Program-made: the position numbers and the translations under genes
NCBI GenBank assembly: GCA_006226415.1
Contig: SBGZ01000015.1
Location: 1-34,212, forward strand
DNA length: 34,212 nucleotides
Origin: Alphaproteobacteria bacterium
Lineage (GTDB): Bacteria > Pseudomonadota > Alphaproteobacteria > M2410
Direction of reading: 5' to 3'
Shown: positions 1 to 7,064 of the stretch, piece after piece
Layout: the number at the start of each line of letters is the position of its first letter
How positions within the stretch are numbered: the stretch's first letter is position 1
The notes under the pieces: generated by a model
What the model was told of the DNA's origin: nothing
The model's database searches: none
The model's input: only the letters and a program-made list of their open reading frames with translations

Positions 1-1059
1 GTAAACGCAAAAGAGTTTGCCGACATGCCCGAGGTGACCCAGGTCATCGGCAACACCGAAAAGCTGACGGCGGAAACCTATCAAAAGGATTTCGGCATCG
101 GCGCCGCCGAGAAAGTGCGCGTCAACGACATCATGTCGGTCACCGAGACCGCGCCGCAAATGCTGATCGAAGGCATCGAGGGCCGCGCCCGCGCCTTCGT
201 TCAGGTGCAAAACGGCTGCGATCACCGCTGCACCTTCTGCATTATTCCCTTTGGCCGTGGCAATTCCCGCTCCGTGCCGGCTGGCGAAGTCGTCCGCCAG
301 ATCAAAGCCCTGGTGGAGAGCGGCTACCGCGAAGTGGTGCTGACCGGTGTCGACATTACTTCTTACGGGCCAGACCTGCCCGGCGAAGCCGACCTTGGAC
401 GGCTCATCGAACAGATTCTAACAGGCGTGCCGGATCTGGATCGCCTGCGCATCTCTTCTATTGATTCCATTGAGATTGATGCGCGCCTGAAAGACCTCAT
501 CATTCATGAGCCACGCCTGATGCCCCATCTGCATCTGTCATTGCAGTCCGGCGACAACATGATTCTCAAGCGCATGAAGCGCCGCCACGCCCGCGAGCAG
601 TCCATCGACTTCTGCCGCGAGGTGAAGGAGGCTCGCCCCGATATGGTCTTCGGCGCTGACTTTATCGCCGGTTTTCCGACCGAAACCGAAGAGATGTTTG
701 AAAACACGCTGGCTTTGGTGGACGACTGCGACCTGACGCTGCTCCATGTTTTTCCCTATTCCATCCGCCCCGGCACGCCCGCCGCGAAAATGCCGCAAGT
801 GCCTGGCGATGTGATCAAGGCCCGTGCCGCCCGGCTGCGCGCCAAGGGTGAGGAAGCGCTGGCGCGGCATCTCCAATCCATGATCGGCACAACGCAAGAA
901 GTGCTGGTAGAAAATCCGCACATGGGCCACACACCCAACTTTACCCTCACCCGATTTGCCGAGCCGCTGGTGCCCGGCACCCTGGCCCGGGTCACCATGA
1001 CCGGCGCTAAAGAGGGCGCCCTTCAAGGCGCGCCCGTGAAAGAGAGAAAATCCGCGTGA
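1..1059 (+). CDS. mtaB: tRNA t6A37 methylthiotransferase MtaB (5' truncated by window edge)
   Basis: Radical SAM enzyme that adds a methylthio group to N6-threonylcarbamoyladenosine at position 37 of ANN-decoding tRNAs. The reading frame is open from base 1, so the ATG at 25 is internal and the N-terminal UPF0004 domain is only partly present. The radical SAM cluster motif CxxxCxxC is seen as CDHRCTFC (C73, C77, C80 counted from base 1), followed by typical family segments: GYREVVLTGVDITSYG, LSLQSGD, and GADFIAGFPTE. A C-terminal TRAM-like region closes the protein. It ends in a GTGA overlap with ftsY, so the two are probably cotranscribed and translationally coupled. Choice of MtaB over MiaB or RimO rests on overall resemblance and the neighbouring ftsY, as is common in alphaproteobacteria; confidence is high. 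Confidence 0.93.
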   Translation, partial: VNAKEFADMPEVTQVIGNTEKLTAETYQKDFGIGAAEKVRVNDIMSVTETAPQMLIEGIEGRARAFVQVQNGCDHRCTFCIIPFGRGNSRSVPAGEVVRQIKALVESGYREVVLTGVDITSYGPDLPGEADLGRLIEQILTGVPDLDRLRISSIDSIEIDARLKDLIIHEPRLMPHLHLSLQSGDNMILKRMKRRHAREQSIDFCREVKEARPDMVFGADFIAGFPTETEEMFENTLALVDDCDLTLLHVFPYSIRPGTPAAKMPQVPGDVIKARAARLRAKGEEALARHLQSMIGTTQEVLVENPHMGHTPNFTLTRFAEPLVPGTLARVTMTGAKEGALQGAPVKERKSA

Positions 1060-2126
1060 GCGACGAAGACACCAAAAAGAAACGCCGCTGGTTTGGCTTC
1101 GGCAAAACTGACGTTGAAGCTGAGGCCGAGCCGGTCAATGCGGCAACAGAGCAGCCACATGATGAGGCGGTGGAGGACACGGCCAAGCCTTCCCTCTTCA
1201 AGCGCCTGACCAAAGGCCTTTCGCGCTCTTCCGGCGCCATTTCTGACAGCGTCACCAGCATTTTTACCAAAGCCAAGCTCGACAGTGAGACGTTGCAAGA
1301 ACTTGAAGACGTTCTGATCACGGCCGATCTCGGTGTTGAGACCACCATGGCGATCACGGGTAAGCTCGCCAAGGACCGCTTCGACAAGGAAATCTCTCCG
1401 CAAGAAATCAAAACCTTCGTCGCCGAGGAAGTGGCGCAAATTCTAAGGCCCCTCGTCAGCCCCTTTAACATCGATCCTTCCCTAAAGCCCCATGTGGTGC
1501 TCATGGTCGGCGTCAATGGTGCCGGTAAAACAACCACCATCGGCAAGATGGCGCGCCGCGCCAAGGACGAAGGCCTGAAAGTGATGCTCGCCGCCGGTGA
1601 CACCTTCCGCGCCGCCGCCATTGATCAGCTCAAAGTCTGGGGCGAACGGGTCGGCGCGCCGGTCATCGCCCGTGATGTGGGCGCCGATGCGGCGGGCCTT
1701 GCCTTCGACGCCCTGGAGCAAGCAAGGCGCGACAACGTGGATGTGCTTTTCATCGACACTGCCGGGCGTTTGCAAAACAAAACTGAGCTCATGGCCGAAC
1801 TTGAAAAGATCACCCGCGTGATCAAGAAGGTCGACCCGAGCGCGCCTCACTCGGTGCTTTTGGTGCTTGATGCCACCACCGGCCAGAACGCCCTAAATCA
1901 GGCCAAGGTCTTTACCGAGATCGCCGGCGTCACCGGCCTTATCATGACCAAGCTCGACGGCACCGCACGCGGCGGCATCCTTGTCGCCGTGGCCGCCAAA
2001 CAGGGCCTGCCGATCCACGCCATTGGCGTGGGCGAAAGCATTGAAGATTTTCAACCCTTTGATGCCGAAGATTTTGCCCGCGCCCTCGTCGGCCTTGACA
2101 GCGCCGCGGCAGAAGCCGCTCAATAA
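1056..2126 (+). CDS. ftsY: Signal recognition particle receptor FtsY
   Basis: SRP receptor GTPase, which docks ribosome-SRP complexes at the inner membrane for cotranslational insertion. The 356-residue protein has a short charged, acidic N-terminal region (residues 1-45), then the N and G domains. GTPase motifs are clear: G1 GVNGAGKTT (152-160), the insertion-box/G2 DTFRAAA (182-188), G3 DTAGR (234-238) and G4 TKLD (298-301), followed by the GGG-like RGGILVA segment. The start is GTG at 1056, overlapping the TGA of mtaB by 4 nt (GTGA). The A domain is much shorter than in E. coli FtsY, which is normal for alphaproteobacteria. Identification is very secure. Confidence 0.97.
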   Translation: MSDEDTKKKRRWFGFGKTDVEAEAEPVNAATEQPHDEAVEDTAKPSLFKRLTKGLSRSSGAISDSVTSIFTKAKLDSETLQELEDVLITADLGVETTMAITGKLAKDRFDKEISPQEIKTFVAEEVAQILRPLVSPFNIDPSLKPHVVLMVGVNGAGKTTTIGKMARRAKDEGLKVMLAAGDTFRAAAIDQLKVWGERVGAPVIARDVGADAAGLAFDALEQARRDNVDVLFIDTAGRLQNKTELMAELEKITRVIKKVDPSAPHSVLLVLDATTGQNALNQAKVFTEIAGVTGLIMTKLDGTARGGILVAVAAKQGLPIHAIGVGESIEDFQPFDAEDFARALVGLDSAAAEAAQ

Positions 2127-2158
2127 CCATCTCATTGTAGAGTTGAAAGGTAAGACAC

Positions 2159-2758
2159 TTGTCAGAAATTAAGCAGCAGCCCCGCAAGATGTCCCACCGC
2201 ACGCGCACCGTCCTCGACTTCGGACCGCTGGTCGTGTTTCTCGCGGCCTATTATTTCGGCGGTAAGGACCCCATTTTAGCCACGGGCCTCTTCGTGGTCG
2301 CAACCTTTATTGCCCTCGCCATTATTTATGTCATTGAGCGCAAAATCGCGCCGCTCCCCTTGATAACAGGCGTCATTGTTGGGCTCTTCGGCGGCCTCAC
2401 CATTTACTTCAACAATGAGGCTTTCATCATGATGAAGCCCACCATTGTTTATGTATTGATGAGCGGTGCGCTCTTTGCCTCTGCCATGACCGGAAAAAAT
2501 TTCCTCGGATCCGCCATGTCGCCTTACATGAAGATGTCGCCCGAAGGCTGGAAAGGGTTTCTCCTGCGCTTTTCAACATTTTGCCTGTTGATGGCGGGCC
2601 TCAATGAGATCCTGCGCCGCGTCCTGGAGTTTGAATTATGGCTCGACGTCAAGGTGTTTGGCTTTATGGCGCTCTTCTTCCTCTTCTCGATGTCGCAGGC
2701 CCCTTACCTGTCCAAACACATCATTGAAGATGATGAGCTGATGCCTTTTGAAGACTAG
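2159..2758 (+). CDS. ispZ: Inner membrane septation protein IspZ/YciB
   Basis: Member of the YciB/IspZ (intracellular septation protein A) family, a small polytopic inner-membrane protein linked to envelope integrity and division. 199 residues with about five to six hydrophobic segments; family signatures visible are LDFGPLVVFLAAYYFGG near residue 20, GLFGGLTIYFNNEAFIMMKPT near 80, and NEILRR near 150. The TTG start at 2159 is preferred because an AAAGGT-like ribosome site precedes it by about 10 nt; ATG at 2189 is an alternative that would still keep all membrane segments. It sits 32 nt behind ftsY, in the same direction, so an mtaB-ftsY-ispZ operon is likely. Its TAG stop lies in a CTAG palindrome shared with the stop of the opposing NUDIX gene. 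Confidence 0.9.
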   Translation: MSEIKQQPRKMSHRTRTVLDFGPLVVFLAAYYFGGKDPILATGLFVVATFIALAIIYVIERKIAPLPLITGVIVGLFGGLTIYFNNEAFIMMKPTIVYVLMSGALFASAMTGKNFLGSAMSPYMKMSPEGWKGFLLRFSTFCLLMAGLNEILRRVLEFELWLDVKVFGFMALFFLFSMSQAPYLSKHIIEDDELMPFED

Positions 2759-3303
2759 GCCTTCTTCATCAGCGCCAGAAATTCACTCATTTCATCTTCC
2801 GGGTTGGTAAAGGGCGTAAAACTCTTTTGCGCCTCAATTTCCCGGTAATGCTTAAGGGCCCAAAGAACACTTGGGAAGGCAAGCTCCCCCCAAGGGATAT
2901 CTTCCCAGGTAAATAGACCCACTTCGAGACTTTCAGGCCCCGGCGCAATATGTGGCGACTTAAGCCGTGCTACATGCATCAATTGTACTTGGCTGATACG
3001 TGGAATATTGTACACCGCCAGCAAGTTTTCGATTTCAATTTCCGCGCAGGCCTCTTCTTGCGCTTCACGAATCGCCCCTTGCTCCGTCGTCTCGTGATGC
3101 TCTAAATATCCCGCTGGAAGCGTCCAATAACCTGCGCGCGGCTCTATCGCGCGTCTGCACAATAGAAATTTGTCTCCCGAAACAACAACAGATCCCACAA
3201 CAATCTTAGGGTTGGAATAATTAATGAAGCCGCAGGTGTCACACACCTCCCGCTCCCGGTCTTCCCCATCGGGCACCCGCAGAGAGAAATTCGGATCTGC
3301 CAC
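2755..3303 (-). CDS. NUDIX hydrolase with N-terminal CxxC knuckle
   Basis: Predicted nucleoside-diphosphate-linked substrate hydrolase; the substrate cannot be told from sequence. The NUDIX box occupies residues 65-87: G65, E71, R79-E80, E83-E84, giving the catalytic REx2EE core, but the usual Gly near the end of the box is Cys86 (EEACA). The N-terminus carries one CDTC knuckle (C21, C24) followed by GFINYSNPKIVVG, as in NUDIX proteins with an N-terminal zinc-ribbon (Nudix_N_2 type); I see only this single Cys pair. 182 residues. The gene converges on ispZ with a 4-nt overlap and is divergent from the marR-like gene. Family assignment is secure, specific function unknown. Confidence 0.88.
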   Translation of the reverse strand: MADPNFSLRVPDGEDREREVCDTCGFINYSNPKIVVGSVVVSGDKFLLCRRAIEPRAGYWTLPAGYLEHHETTEQGAIREAQEEACAEIEIENLLAVYNIPRISQVQLMHVARLKSPHIAPGPESLEVGLFTWEDIPWGELAFPSVLWALKHYREIEAQKSFTPFTNPEDEMSEFLALMKKA

Positions 3304-3373
3304 CTGCGCTCCTTTAGCGGTCTGAAACCTGGCATTTCATGACAAGAGTGTCTGCTCCCGAGAGATTTTGCAA

Positions 3374-3402
3374 CGATCAAGCTAATAAATTATTTGTGAT
3401 CG
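3374..3402. promoter_or_regulatory. Nested inverted repeat between NUDIX and marR genes (possible operator)
   Basis: Outer arms CGATCA (3374-3379) and TGATCG (3397-3402) flank an AT-rich inner palindrome AATAAATTATT (3384-3394). It lies in the divergent intergenic region between the NUDIX start (3303) and the marR-like start (3548). The symmetry suggests a dimeric repressor site, but no binding protein can be named; chance occurrence in AT-rich DNA is possible. Confidence 0.3.
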
Positions 3403-3454
3403 AATGGCTCCCACTTTCGACTTTTTTGGGGCCGCAGCGAAACCGCCTAAAGTT

Positions 3455-3491
3455 TGTCAAAATTGACAGTCAAGATGGGTTGCATACAGAC
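3455..3491 (+). promoter_or_regulatory. Candidate promoter/operator of the marR-like gene
   Basis: TGTCAA (3455-3460), 2 nt, TTGACA (3463-3468) form a perfect 6-bp inverted repeat. The right arm is a consensus -35 hexamer, and a poor TACAGA (3485-3490) lies 16 nt downstream as a possible -10. The overlap of a symmetric element with a -35 box 80 nt before a MarR-type gene is what an autorepressor site would look like. The -10 is weak, so the promoter call is tentative. Confidence 0.35.
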
Positions 3492-3547
3492 TAAATCTGA
3501 GTATGTTGTCGGTGAAAATAATCAGCCTACAAGTTTAGGAAATAATA

Positions 3548-4138
3548 ATGGCAAAATTTGATATCACGGATTCCCCCGGCCACCTTTTGCGCCGTGCACA
3601 ACAATACGCTTTCGACCTTTTCTCCGCGGAGATTGGCAACTCCAACCTGACACCGCGTCAGTTTACGGTTCTCTTGACCGTTCAGCAAAACGAAGGCTGC
3701 AGCCAGACCGATCTGGTGAAGATGACCGGGATTGACCGTTCAACCCTTGCTGACATGATTTCCCGCCTGATTGACCGCAAGCTGCTCTCACGTACCCGCA
3801 CCAAGGAAGATGCGCGTGCCAATGCCGTAAAAATCACGGCGGCTGGTAAAAAACAGGTGGCCTCTCACATGAACAGCGTGAAGAAGGCGGAAACCAAGAT
3901 TCTCTCCGTTTTGCCTGTCAGCCAACGCACTTCTTTTATGAATTCGTTGAAGACCATTGCCGCTGCTGCTGACGAACTTGACGCCGGCGGCACCAAACCG
4001 GCTGCGCCAAAGACACGCAAAGCTGCGAAAACAAAACCGGCGGCCAAAAAGTCCGCAAAAAAAGCAGCCAAAAAGTCTGCAAAAAAAGCAGCCAAGAAGA
4101 CCGCCAAGCGCAAAACCAAAGCAAAAAAGAAAAAGTAA
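3548..4138 (+). CDS. MarR-family winged-helix regulator with histone H1-like lysine-rich C-terminal tail
   Basis: DNA-binding regulator of 196 residues. Residues 1-145 form a MarR-type winged helix-turn-helix: LTPRQFTVLLTV (34-45), the recognition region CSQTDLVKMTGIDRSTLADM (51-70) and the wing with RLIDRKLLSRTRTKEDARAN (73-92). Residues 149-196 are a low-complexity tail with 22 Lys, 2 Arg and no acidic residue, built of AAKKSAKK-type repeats as in eukaryotic H1 and bacterial H1-like proteins. The tail is encoded by a 24-nt tandem repeat (4043-4066 and 4067-4090, one mismatch). The ATG is preceded by AGGA at 3537-3540. It is monocistronic, with a strong terminator behind it. The tail probably gives non-specific DNA binding or compaction; the target genes are unknown. 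Confidence 0.88.
   Translation: MAKFDITDSPGHLLRRAQQYAFDLFSAEIGNSNLTPRQFTVLLTVQQNEGCSQTDLVKMTGIDRSTLADMISRLIDRKLLSRTRTKEDARANAVKITAAGKKQVASHMNSVKKAETKILSVLPVSQRTSFMNSLKTIAAAADELDAGGTKPAAPKTRKAAKTKPAAKKSAKKAAKKSAKKAAKKTAKRKTKAKKKK
4043..4090 (+). repeat. 24-nt tandem repeat encoding the lysine tail
   Basis: Two copies of a 24-nt unit (4043-4066, 4067-4090) differ at a single base (tcc versus tct) and are followed by a degenerate third start (gccaagaag). Each encodes AKKSAKKA and contains a run of seven A. The repeat lies in frame in the marR-like gene, so copy-number change would lengthen or shorten the tail by 8 residues without a frameshift. Confidence 0.85.
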
Positions 4139-4168
4139 GTCGCGCCAGTTGATAAAGATCAAATTTCC

Positions 4169-4195
4169 AGGGCCGGATATCTTCCGGCCCTTTTT
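4169..4195 (+). terminator. Rho-independent terminator of the marR-like gene
   Basis: A perfect 9-bp stem AGGGCCGGA (4169-4177) / TCCGGCCCT (4183-4191) with a 5-nt loop runs into TTTTT. It lies 30 nt after the marR-like stop. The last bases overlap the stop codon of the opposing ccmG gene (4194-4196). On the minus strand the hairpin lacks a T-run, so it acts mainly in the plus direction. Confidence 0.9.
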
Positions 4196-4763
4196 ATTGA
4201 GTGTCTGACACCAAAACCGTTCGCGCCTCGGCTTCCTCAATGGCAGGCTCAATGATGCTGCGCAGACTTTGCGCATCGAGCGGACCCACATGTTTGTATA
4301 CGACGCGGCCATTGCCATCGATCACAAATGTTTCCGGCACGCCGTAAACCCCCCAGTCAATACCCGTGCGGCCAAGTGGGTCCACGCCGATTGCGGTAAA
4401 GGGATCGCCGAGGTCTCTGAGGAAGGCAAGAGCATCAGCGGTCTCATCTTTGTAGTTGAAGCCATAGATCGGTACATCGTGGGTCCGAGCCCAGGCAATC
4501 AGCGCCGGATTTTCATTGCGACAAGGGGCACACCAGGAAGCCCAGACATTGACCACCGACACCTGCCCCCGCGTAAAGAGATCATTGGTGAGACCTCCCT
4601 GGCCCTCCTTGTAGCCGGGAAGTGGTGCCAGATCGATCTGCGGTGCGGGCTCGTCAATGAATACGGAAGGGATCTCCTGCGGGTTGCCAATATATAGCCC
4701 GATACCCAGCAACAGTGACAGACCGGCAAACAGAGCCAGAGGCAAAAACCGAACGAAGTTCAT
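4194..4763 (-). CDS. ccmG: Periplasmic thiol:disulfide oxidoreductase CcmG/DsbE
   Basis: Membrane-anchored thioredoxin-like protein that helps reduce the CxxCH thiols of apocytochrome c before heme attachment. 189 residues: an N-terminal signal anchor (about residues 5-25), then the thioredoxin fold with active site WCAPC (C78, C81) in VVNVWASWCAPC, and the cis-Pro loop GVPET (141-145). The GFNYKDETADALAFL segment is typical of CcmG. It is the last gene of the ccmABCDG cluster; its ATG overlaps the TGA of ccmD (ATGA). No terminator of its own is obvious. Confidence 0.94.
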   Translation of the reverse strand: MNFVRFLPLALFAGLSLLLGIGLYIGNPQEIPSVFIDEPAPQIDLAPLPGYKEGQGGLTNDLFTRGQVSVVNVWASWCAPCRNENPALIAWARTHDVPIYGFNYKDETADALAFLRDLGDPFTAIGVDPLGRTGIDWGVYGVPETFVIDGNGRVVYKHVGPLDAQSLRSIIEPAIEEAEARTVLVSDTQ

Positions 4764-4933
4764 TGGCCGTCTTCTCCGCCGCGCCCACGGCGCTCAAACT
4801 GGCGCACCTTGTCCTCAGCCGCCCGGTAACTGCGAAAACTTTGAAAGGCAAGCCCGCCCAAAACAAGCGCCGACAAAAGATAGCAGGGCCAGACATAAAG
4901 CGCATAACCCCCCATCTGGAAAAATTCGCTCAT
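4760..4933 (-). CDS. ccmD: Heme exporter protein CcmD (small membrane protein)
   Basis: 57-residue protein starting MSEFFQMGGYALYVWPCY, with one transmembrane helix (about residues 10-30) and a basic, charged C-terminus (RSYRAAEDKVRQFERRGRGG). CcmD holds holo-CcmE release and ATP-dependent steps together with CcmABC. The start at 4933 is chosen because it overlaps the ccmC stop by ATGA and matches the family N-terminus; a longer frame reaching 5065 would overlap ccmC extensively and is not credible. Position between ccmC and ccmG and the membrane topology support the call, since the sequence itself is short and poorly conserved. Confidence 0.9.
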   Translation of the reverse strand: MSEFFQMGGYALYVWPCYLLSALVLGGLAFQSFRSYRAAEDKVRQFERRGRGGEDGQ

Positions 4934-5658
4934 GAAGCCCTCGCTCTTGCTTGTGACAGTTGCAGACTGCGTGCCCGGCGCAACAAAATTTCCATACGCA
5001 TGCGCAGGATCAGCACCGCCGCAAAAAACAAACCATAGGCGGCAAACATCACCAACAACGGCCACAGCATGGACGGATGAATGGCCGGACCTTCAAACCG
5101 CAAAAGACTGGCCGGTTGATGCAATGTGTTCCACCAGTTGACCGAGAATTTGATGACCGGCAGGTTGACGACACCCACCAGGGCGACCACCGCCGCCGCG
5201 CGGGCGGCCTTGATCGGGTCTTCCATGGCCTGCCAGATCGCCATGTAACCGAAATAGAGAAAAAGCAGTACCAGCTCAGACGTCAGCCGGGCATCCCAGG
5301 CCCACCAGGCGCCCCACATGGGCTTGCCCCAGAGCGATCCGGTCACTAGCGCCAGAAATGTAAAGCCCGCGCCAATCGGGGCCGCCGCCTTGGCCGCCAT
5401 ATCGGCGAGCGGATGTTTCATGATCAGCGCCAGGGCGCTCGCCAGCGCCATGAAAGCATAAACGCCCATCGACAGGGTCGCGGCGGGCACATGCACATAC
5501 ATGATGCGCACCGACTCCCCTTGCTGATAATCCGGCGGCGCAACAAAAAGCGCGAGATAAAGGCCGATCGCCAGCAAAATCACTGCTGCGCCGCTGATCC
5601 AGGGCAACAAGCGGGCGGAAAAGTCCATGAACTTTTTAGGGTTAGCAAGATCAAACAT
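4930..5658 (-). CDS. ccmC: Heme exporter protein CcmC
   Basis: Six-helix inner-membrane heme-handling protein that presents heme to CcmE in the periplasm. 242 residues. The WWD domain is clear: WGAWWAWDARLTSE (115-128). Candidate axial heme ligands are H56 (in YVHVPAA) and H180 (in NWWNTLHQPAS), as in the family. Hydrophobic helices span most of the protein. The 4-nt overlap with ccmD and the position 63 nt after ccmB place it in the ccm operon. Identification is firm. Confidence 0.96.
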   Translation of the reverse strand: MFDLANPKKFMDFSARLLPWISGAAVILLAIGLYLALFVAPPDYQQGESVRIMYVHVPAATLSMGVYAFMALASALALIMKHPLADMAAKAAAPIGAGFTFLALVTGSLWGKPMWGAWWAWDARLTSELVLLFLYFGYMAIWQAMEDPIKAARAAAVVALVGVVNLPVIKFSVNWWNTLHQPASLLRFEGPAIHPSMLWPLLVMFAAYGLFFAAVLILRMRMEILLRRARSLQLSQARARAS

Positions 5659-5721
5659 GGCGATTTATGTAGCCCTCGCAGACAGTTGAAGCAAGTGAGA
5701 CCAAACCGCGCATGGGGGGCC

Positions 5722-6381
5722 TCACCCAAGATTGAGCTTAAGAGCCGCTGCGCTGGCGATCGGGCCCACCACCACAAGCACCAGGCTGACCGCGCCCAAA
5801 AGATAAAAATTGCTCATATGGCCTTCAGCTGCCGCCGCGCCGAAGATAAGCGTCGGCACACAAAGCGGCAAAACCAACAAGGACAACAAAAGGCTGCCGC
5901 GCCTGAGGCCAACGGTCAGGGCCGCGCCCACCGCGCCCACCAGAGAGAGCGCGGGCGTCCCCACCAACAGTGAAAGCACCAAAAGCCCGTAGTTTTCAGC
6001 CGGCAGATTGAGCAAAACACCCAGGAGCGGCGCCACCAAAACAAGGGGCAAAGCCGTTGTGATCCAATAGGCCGCACATTTGGCAAGAACCAGGACCCCG
6101 AGCGAAAGAGGCGACAAAAACATCAGATCAAGCGATCCATCCTCATAATCGGCCTGAAACAGCCGATCCAGAGACAGAAGTGTCGACAGCACAACGCCGA
6201 CCCAGATGATCCCGATCGAAAGCTTTGACAAGAGCGCCGGTTCCGGCCCCACCCCAAAGGGCACCAGGGTGACCAGCACCACAAAGAAAGCAACCGCCAG
6301 CAAACCACCGCCGCCAAGCCGTGCGGCAAGCTTGAGATCCCGCCGCAGCTGGGTCACGATCATCTGGGTCCAGCTATTCAT
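5722..6381 (-). CDS. ccmB: Heme exporter ABC permease CcmB
   Basis: Permease subunit of the CcmAB ABC complex that powers release of holo-CcmE from CcmC-CcmD. 219 residues with six predicted transmembrane segments. Family segments visible are LKLAARLGGGGLLAVAFFVVLVTLVPFGVGP near the N-terminus and ADYEDGSLDLMFLSPLSL near residue 80. Its ATG overlaps the TGA of ccmA by 4 nt (ATGA at 6378-6381). A 63-nt gap separates it from ccmC; I see no terminator or promoter in it. Confidence 0.94.
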   Translation of the reverse strand: MNSWTQMIVTQLRRDLKLAARLGGGGLLAVAFFVVLVTLVPFGVGPEPALLSKLSIGIIWVGVVLSTLLSLDRLFQADYEDGSLDLMFLSPLSLGVLVLAKCAAYWITTALPLVLVAPLLGVLLNLPAENYGLLVLSLLVGTPALSLVGAVGAALTVGLRRGSLLLSLLVLPLCVPTLIFGAAAAEGHMSNFYLLGAVSLVLVVVGPIASAAALKLNLG

Positions 6382-7064
6382 GCGCCTCCCTCCAGCGGGA
6401 CATCTGAAAGCCGCGCGATCTTCAGGCTGTCTTGCGCCTCAAGTCCGAGATCGAGATGCGTCGTCACCAGGGTCAATCCCCCTTCCGCGCTGTGGCGCTG
6501 AATAAGTCCGCGCACGATCTCGGCCCCCTCCTGGTCGAGCGATGCGGTGGGCTCATCGAGCACCCACAAAGGTCGGTGAGACACCAGAAGCCGGGCAAGA
6601 TTAACCCGGCGCTTTTGACCGGCAGAAAGAAACTGCCCCGGCACATCCGCCAGAAACGTGATCCCGAGTTGCCCAAGTGCTTCGCCCACTGACACACGGG
6701 CGCCATAGAGCCTTTGCCAATAGGTCAAATTCTCCACCACCGTCAGGGCCGGCTTCACCGCATCCTGGTGCCCGAGATAGTGCATGAGATAACCATTTGA
6801 TTCGTCAGAAACCGGCGCGCCATCAGCCCCGGCAAACAAAAGCGTTCCTGCCTGATAAGACACCAGTCCGGCCACCAGCCTGAGAAGCGTCGACTTGCCC
6901 GCCCCATTAGGCCCCGTCACCACCAGCGGCCTGCCCGCAATTGCTTCGAAGCTCAGATCCTGCAGCACAACACGGCCCCCGCGCAGACAGGTCAGGCCCT
7001 CTCCAGACAACTTGAACAAGGGAGGGCATCGTTCTGCCATCAGAGGCTCACCGGTTTGTGCCAT
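6378..7064 (-). CDS. ccmA: Heme exporter ABC ATPase CcmA
   Basis: ATP-binding subunit of the CcmAB complex in cytochrome c maturation. 228 residues. Walker A GPNGAGKST (51-59), ABC signature LSAGQKRR (146-153), Walker B LWVLDEPT (166-173) and the H-loop TTHLDL (about 205-210). The variant signature LSAGQ is usual for CcmA. First gene of the ccm cluster, divergent from acnA. A second ATG (7040) gives a shorter N-terminus; the longer start at 7064 is kept but not proven. Its promoter should lie in 7065-7335 and is not obvious. Confidence 0.94.
   Translation of the reverse strand: MAQTGEPLMAERCPPLFKLSGEGLTCLRGGRVVLQDLSFEAIAGRPLVVTGPNGAGKSTLLRLVAGLVSYQAGTLLFAGADGAPVSDESNGYLMHYLGHQDAVKPALTVVENLTYWQRLYGARVSVGEALGQLGITFLADVPGQFLSAGQKRRVNLARLLVSHRPLWVLDEPTASLDQEGAEIVRGLIQRHSAEGGLTLVTTHLDLGLEAQDSLKIARLSDVPLEGGA

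Noticed and set aside
4257-5973. Several plus-strand open frames across the ccm cluster
   Set aside because: They are rich in Arg, Gln and His and lie opposite the recognisable ccmG, ccmD, ccmC and ccmB genes.
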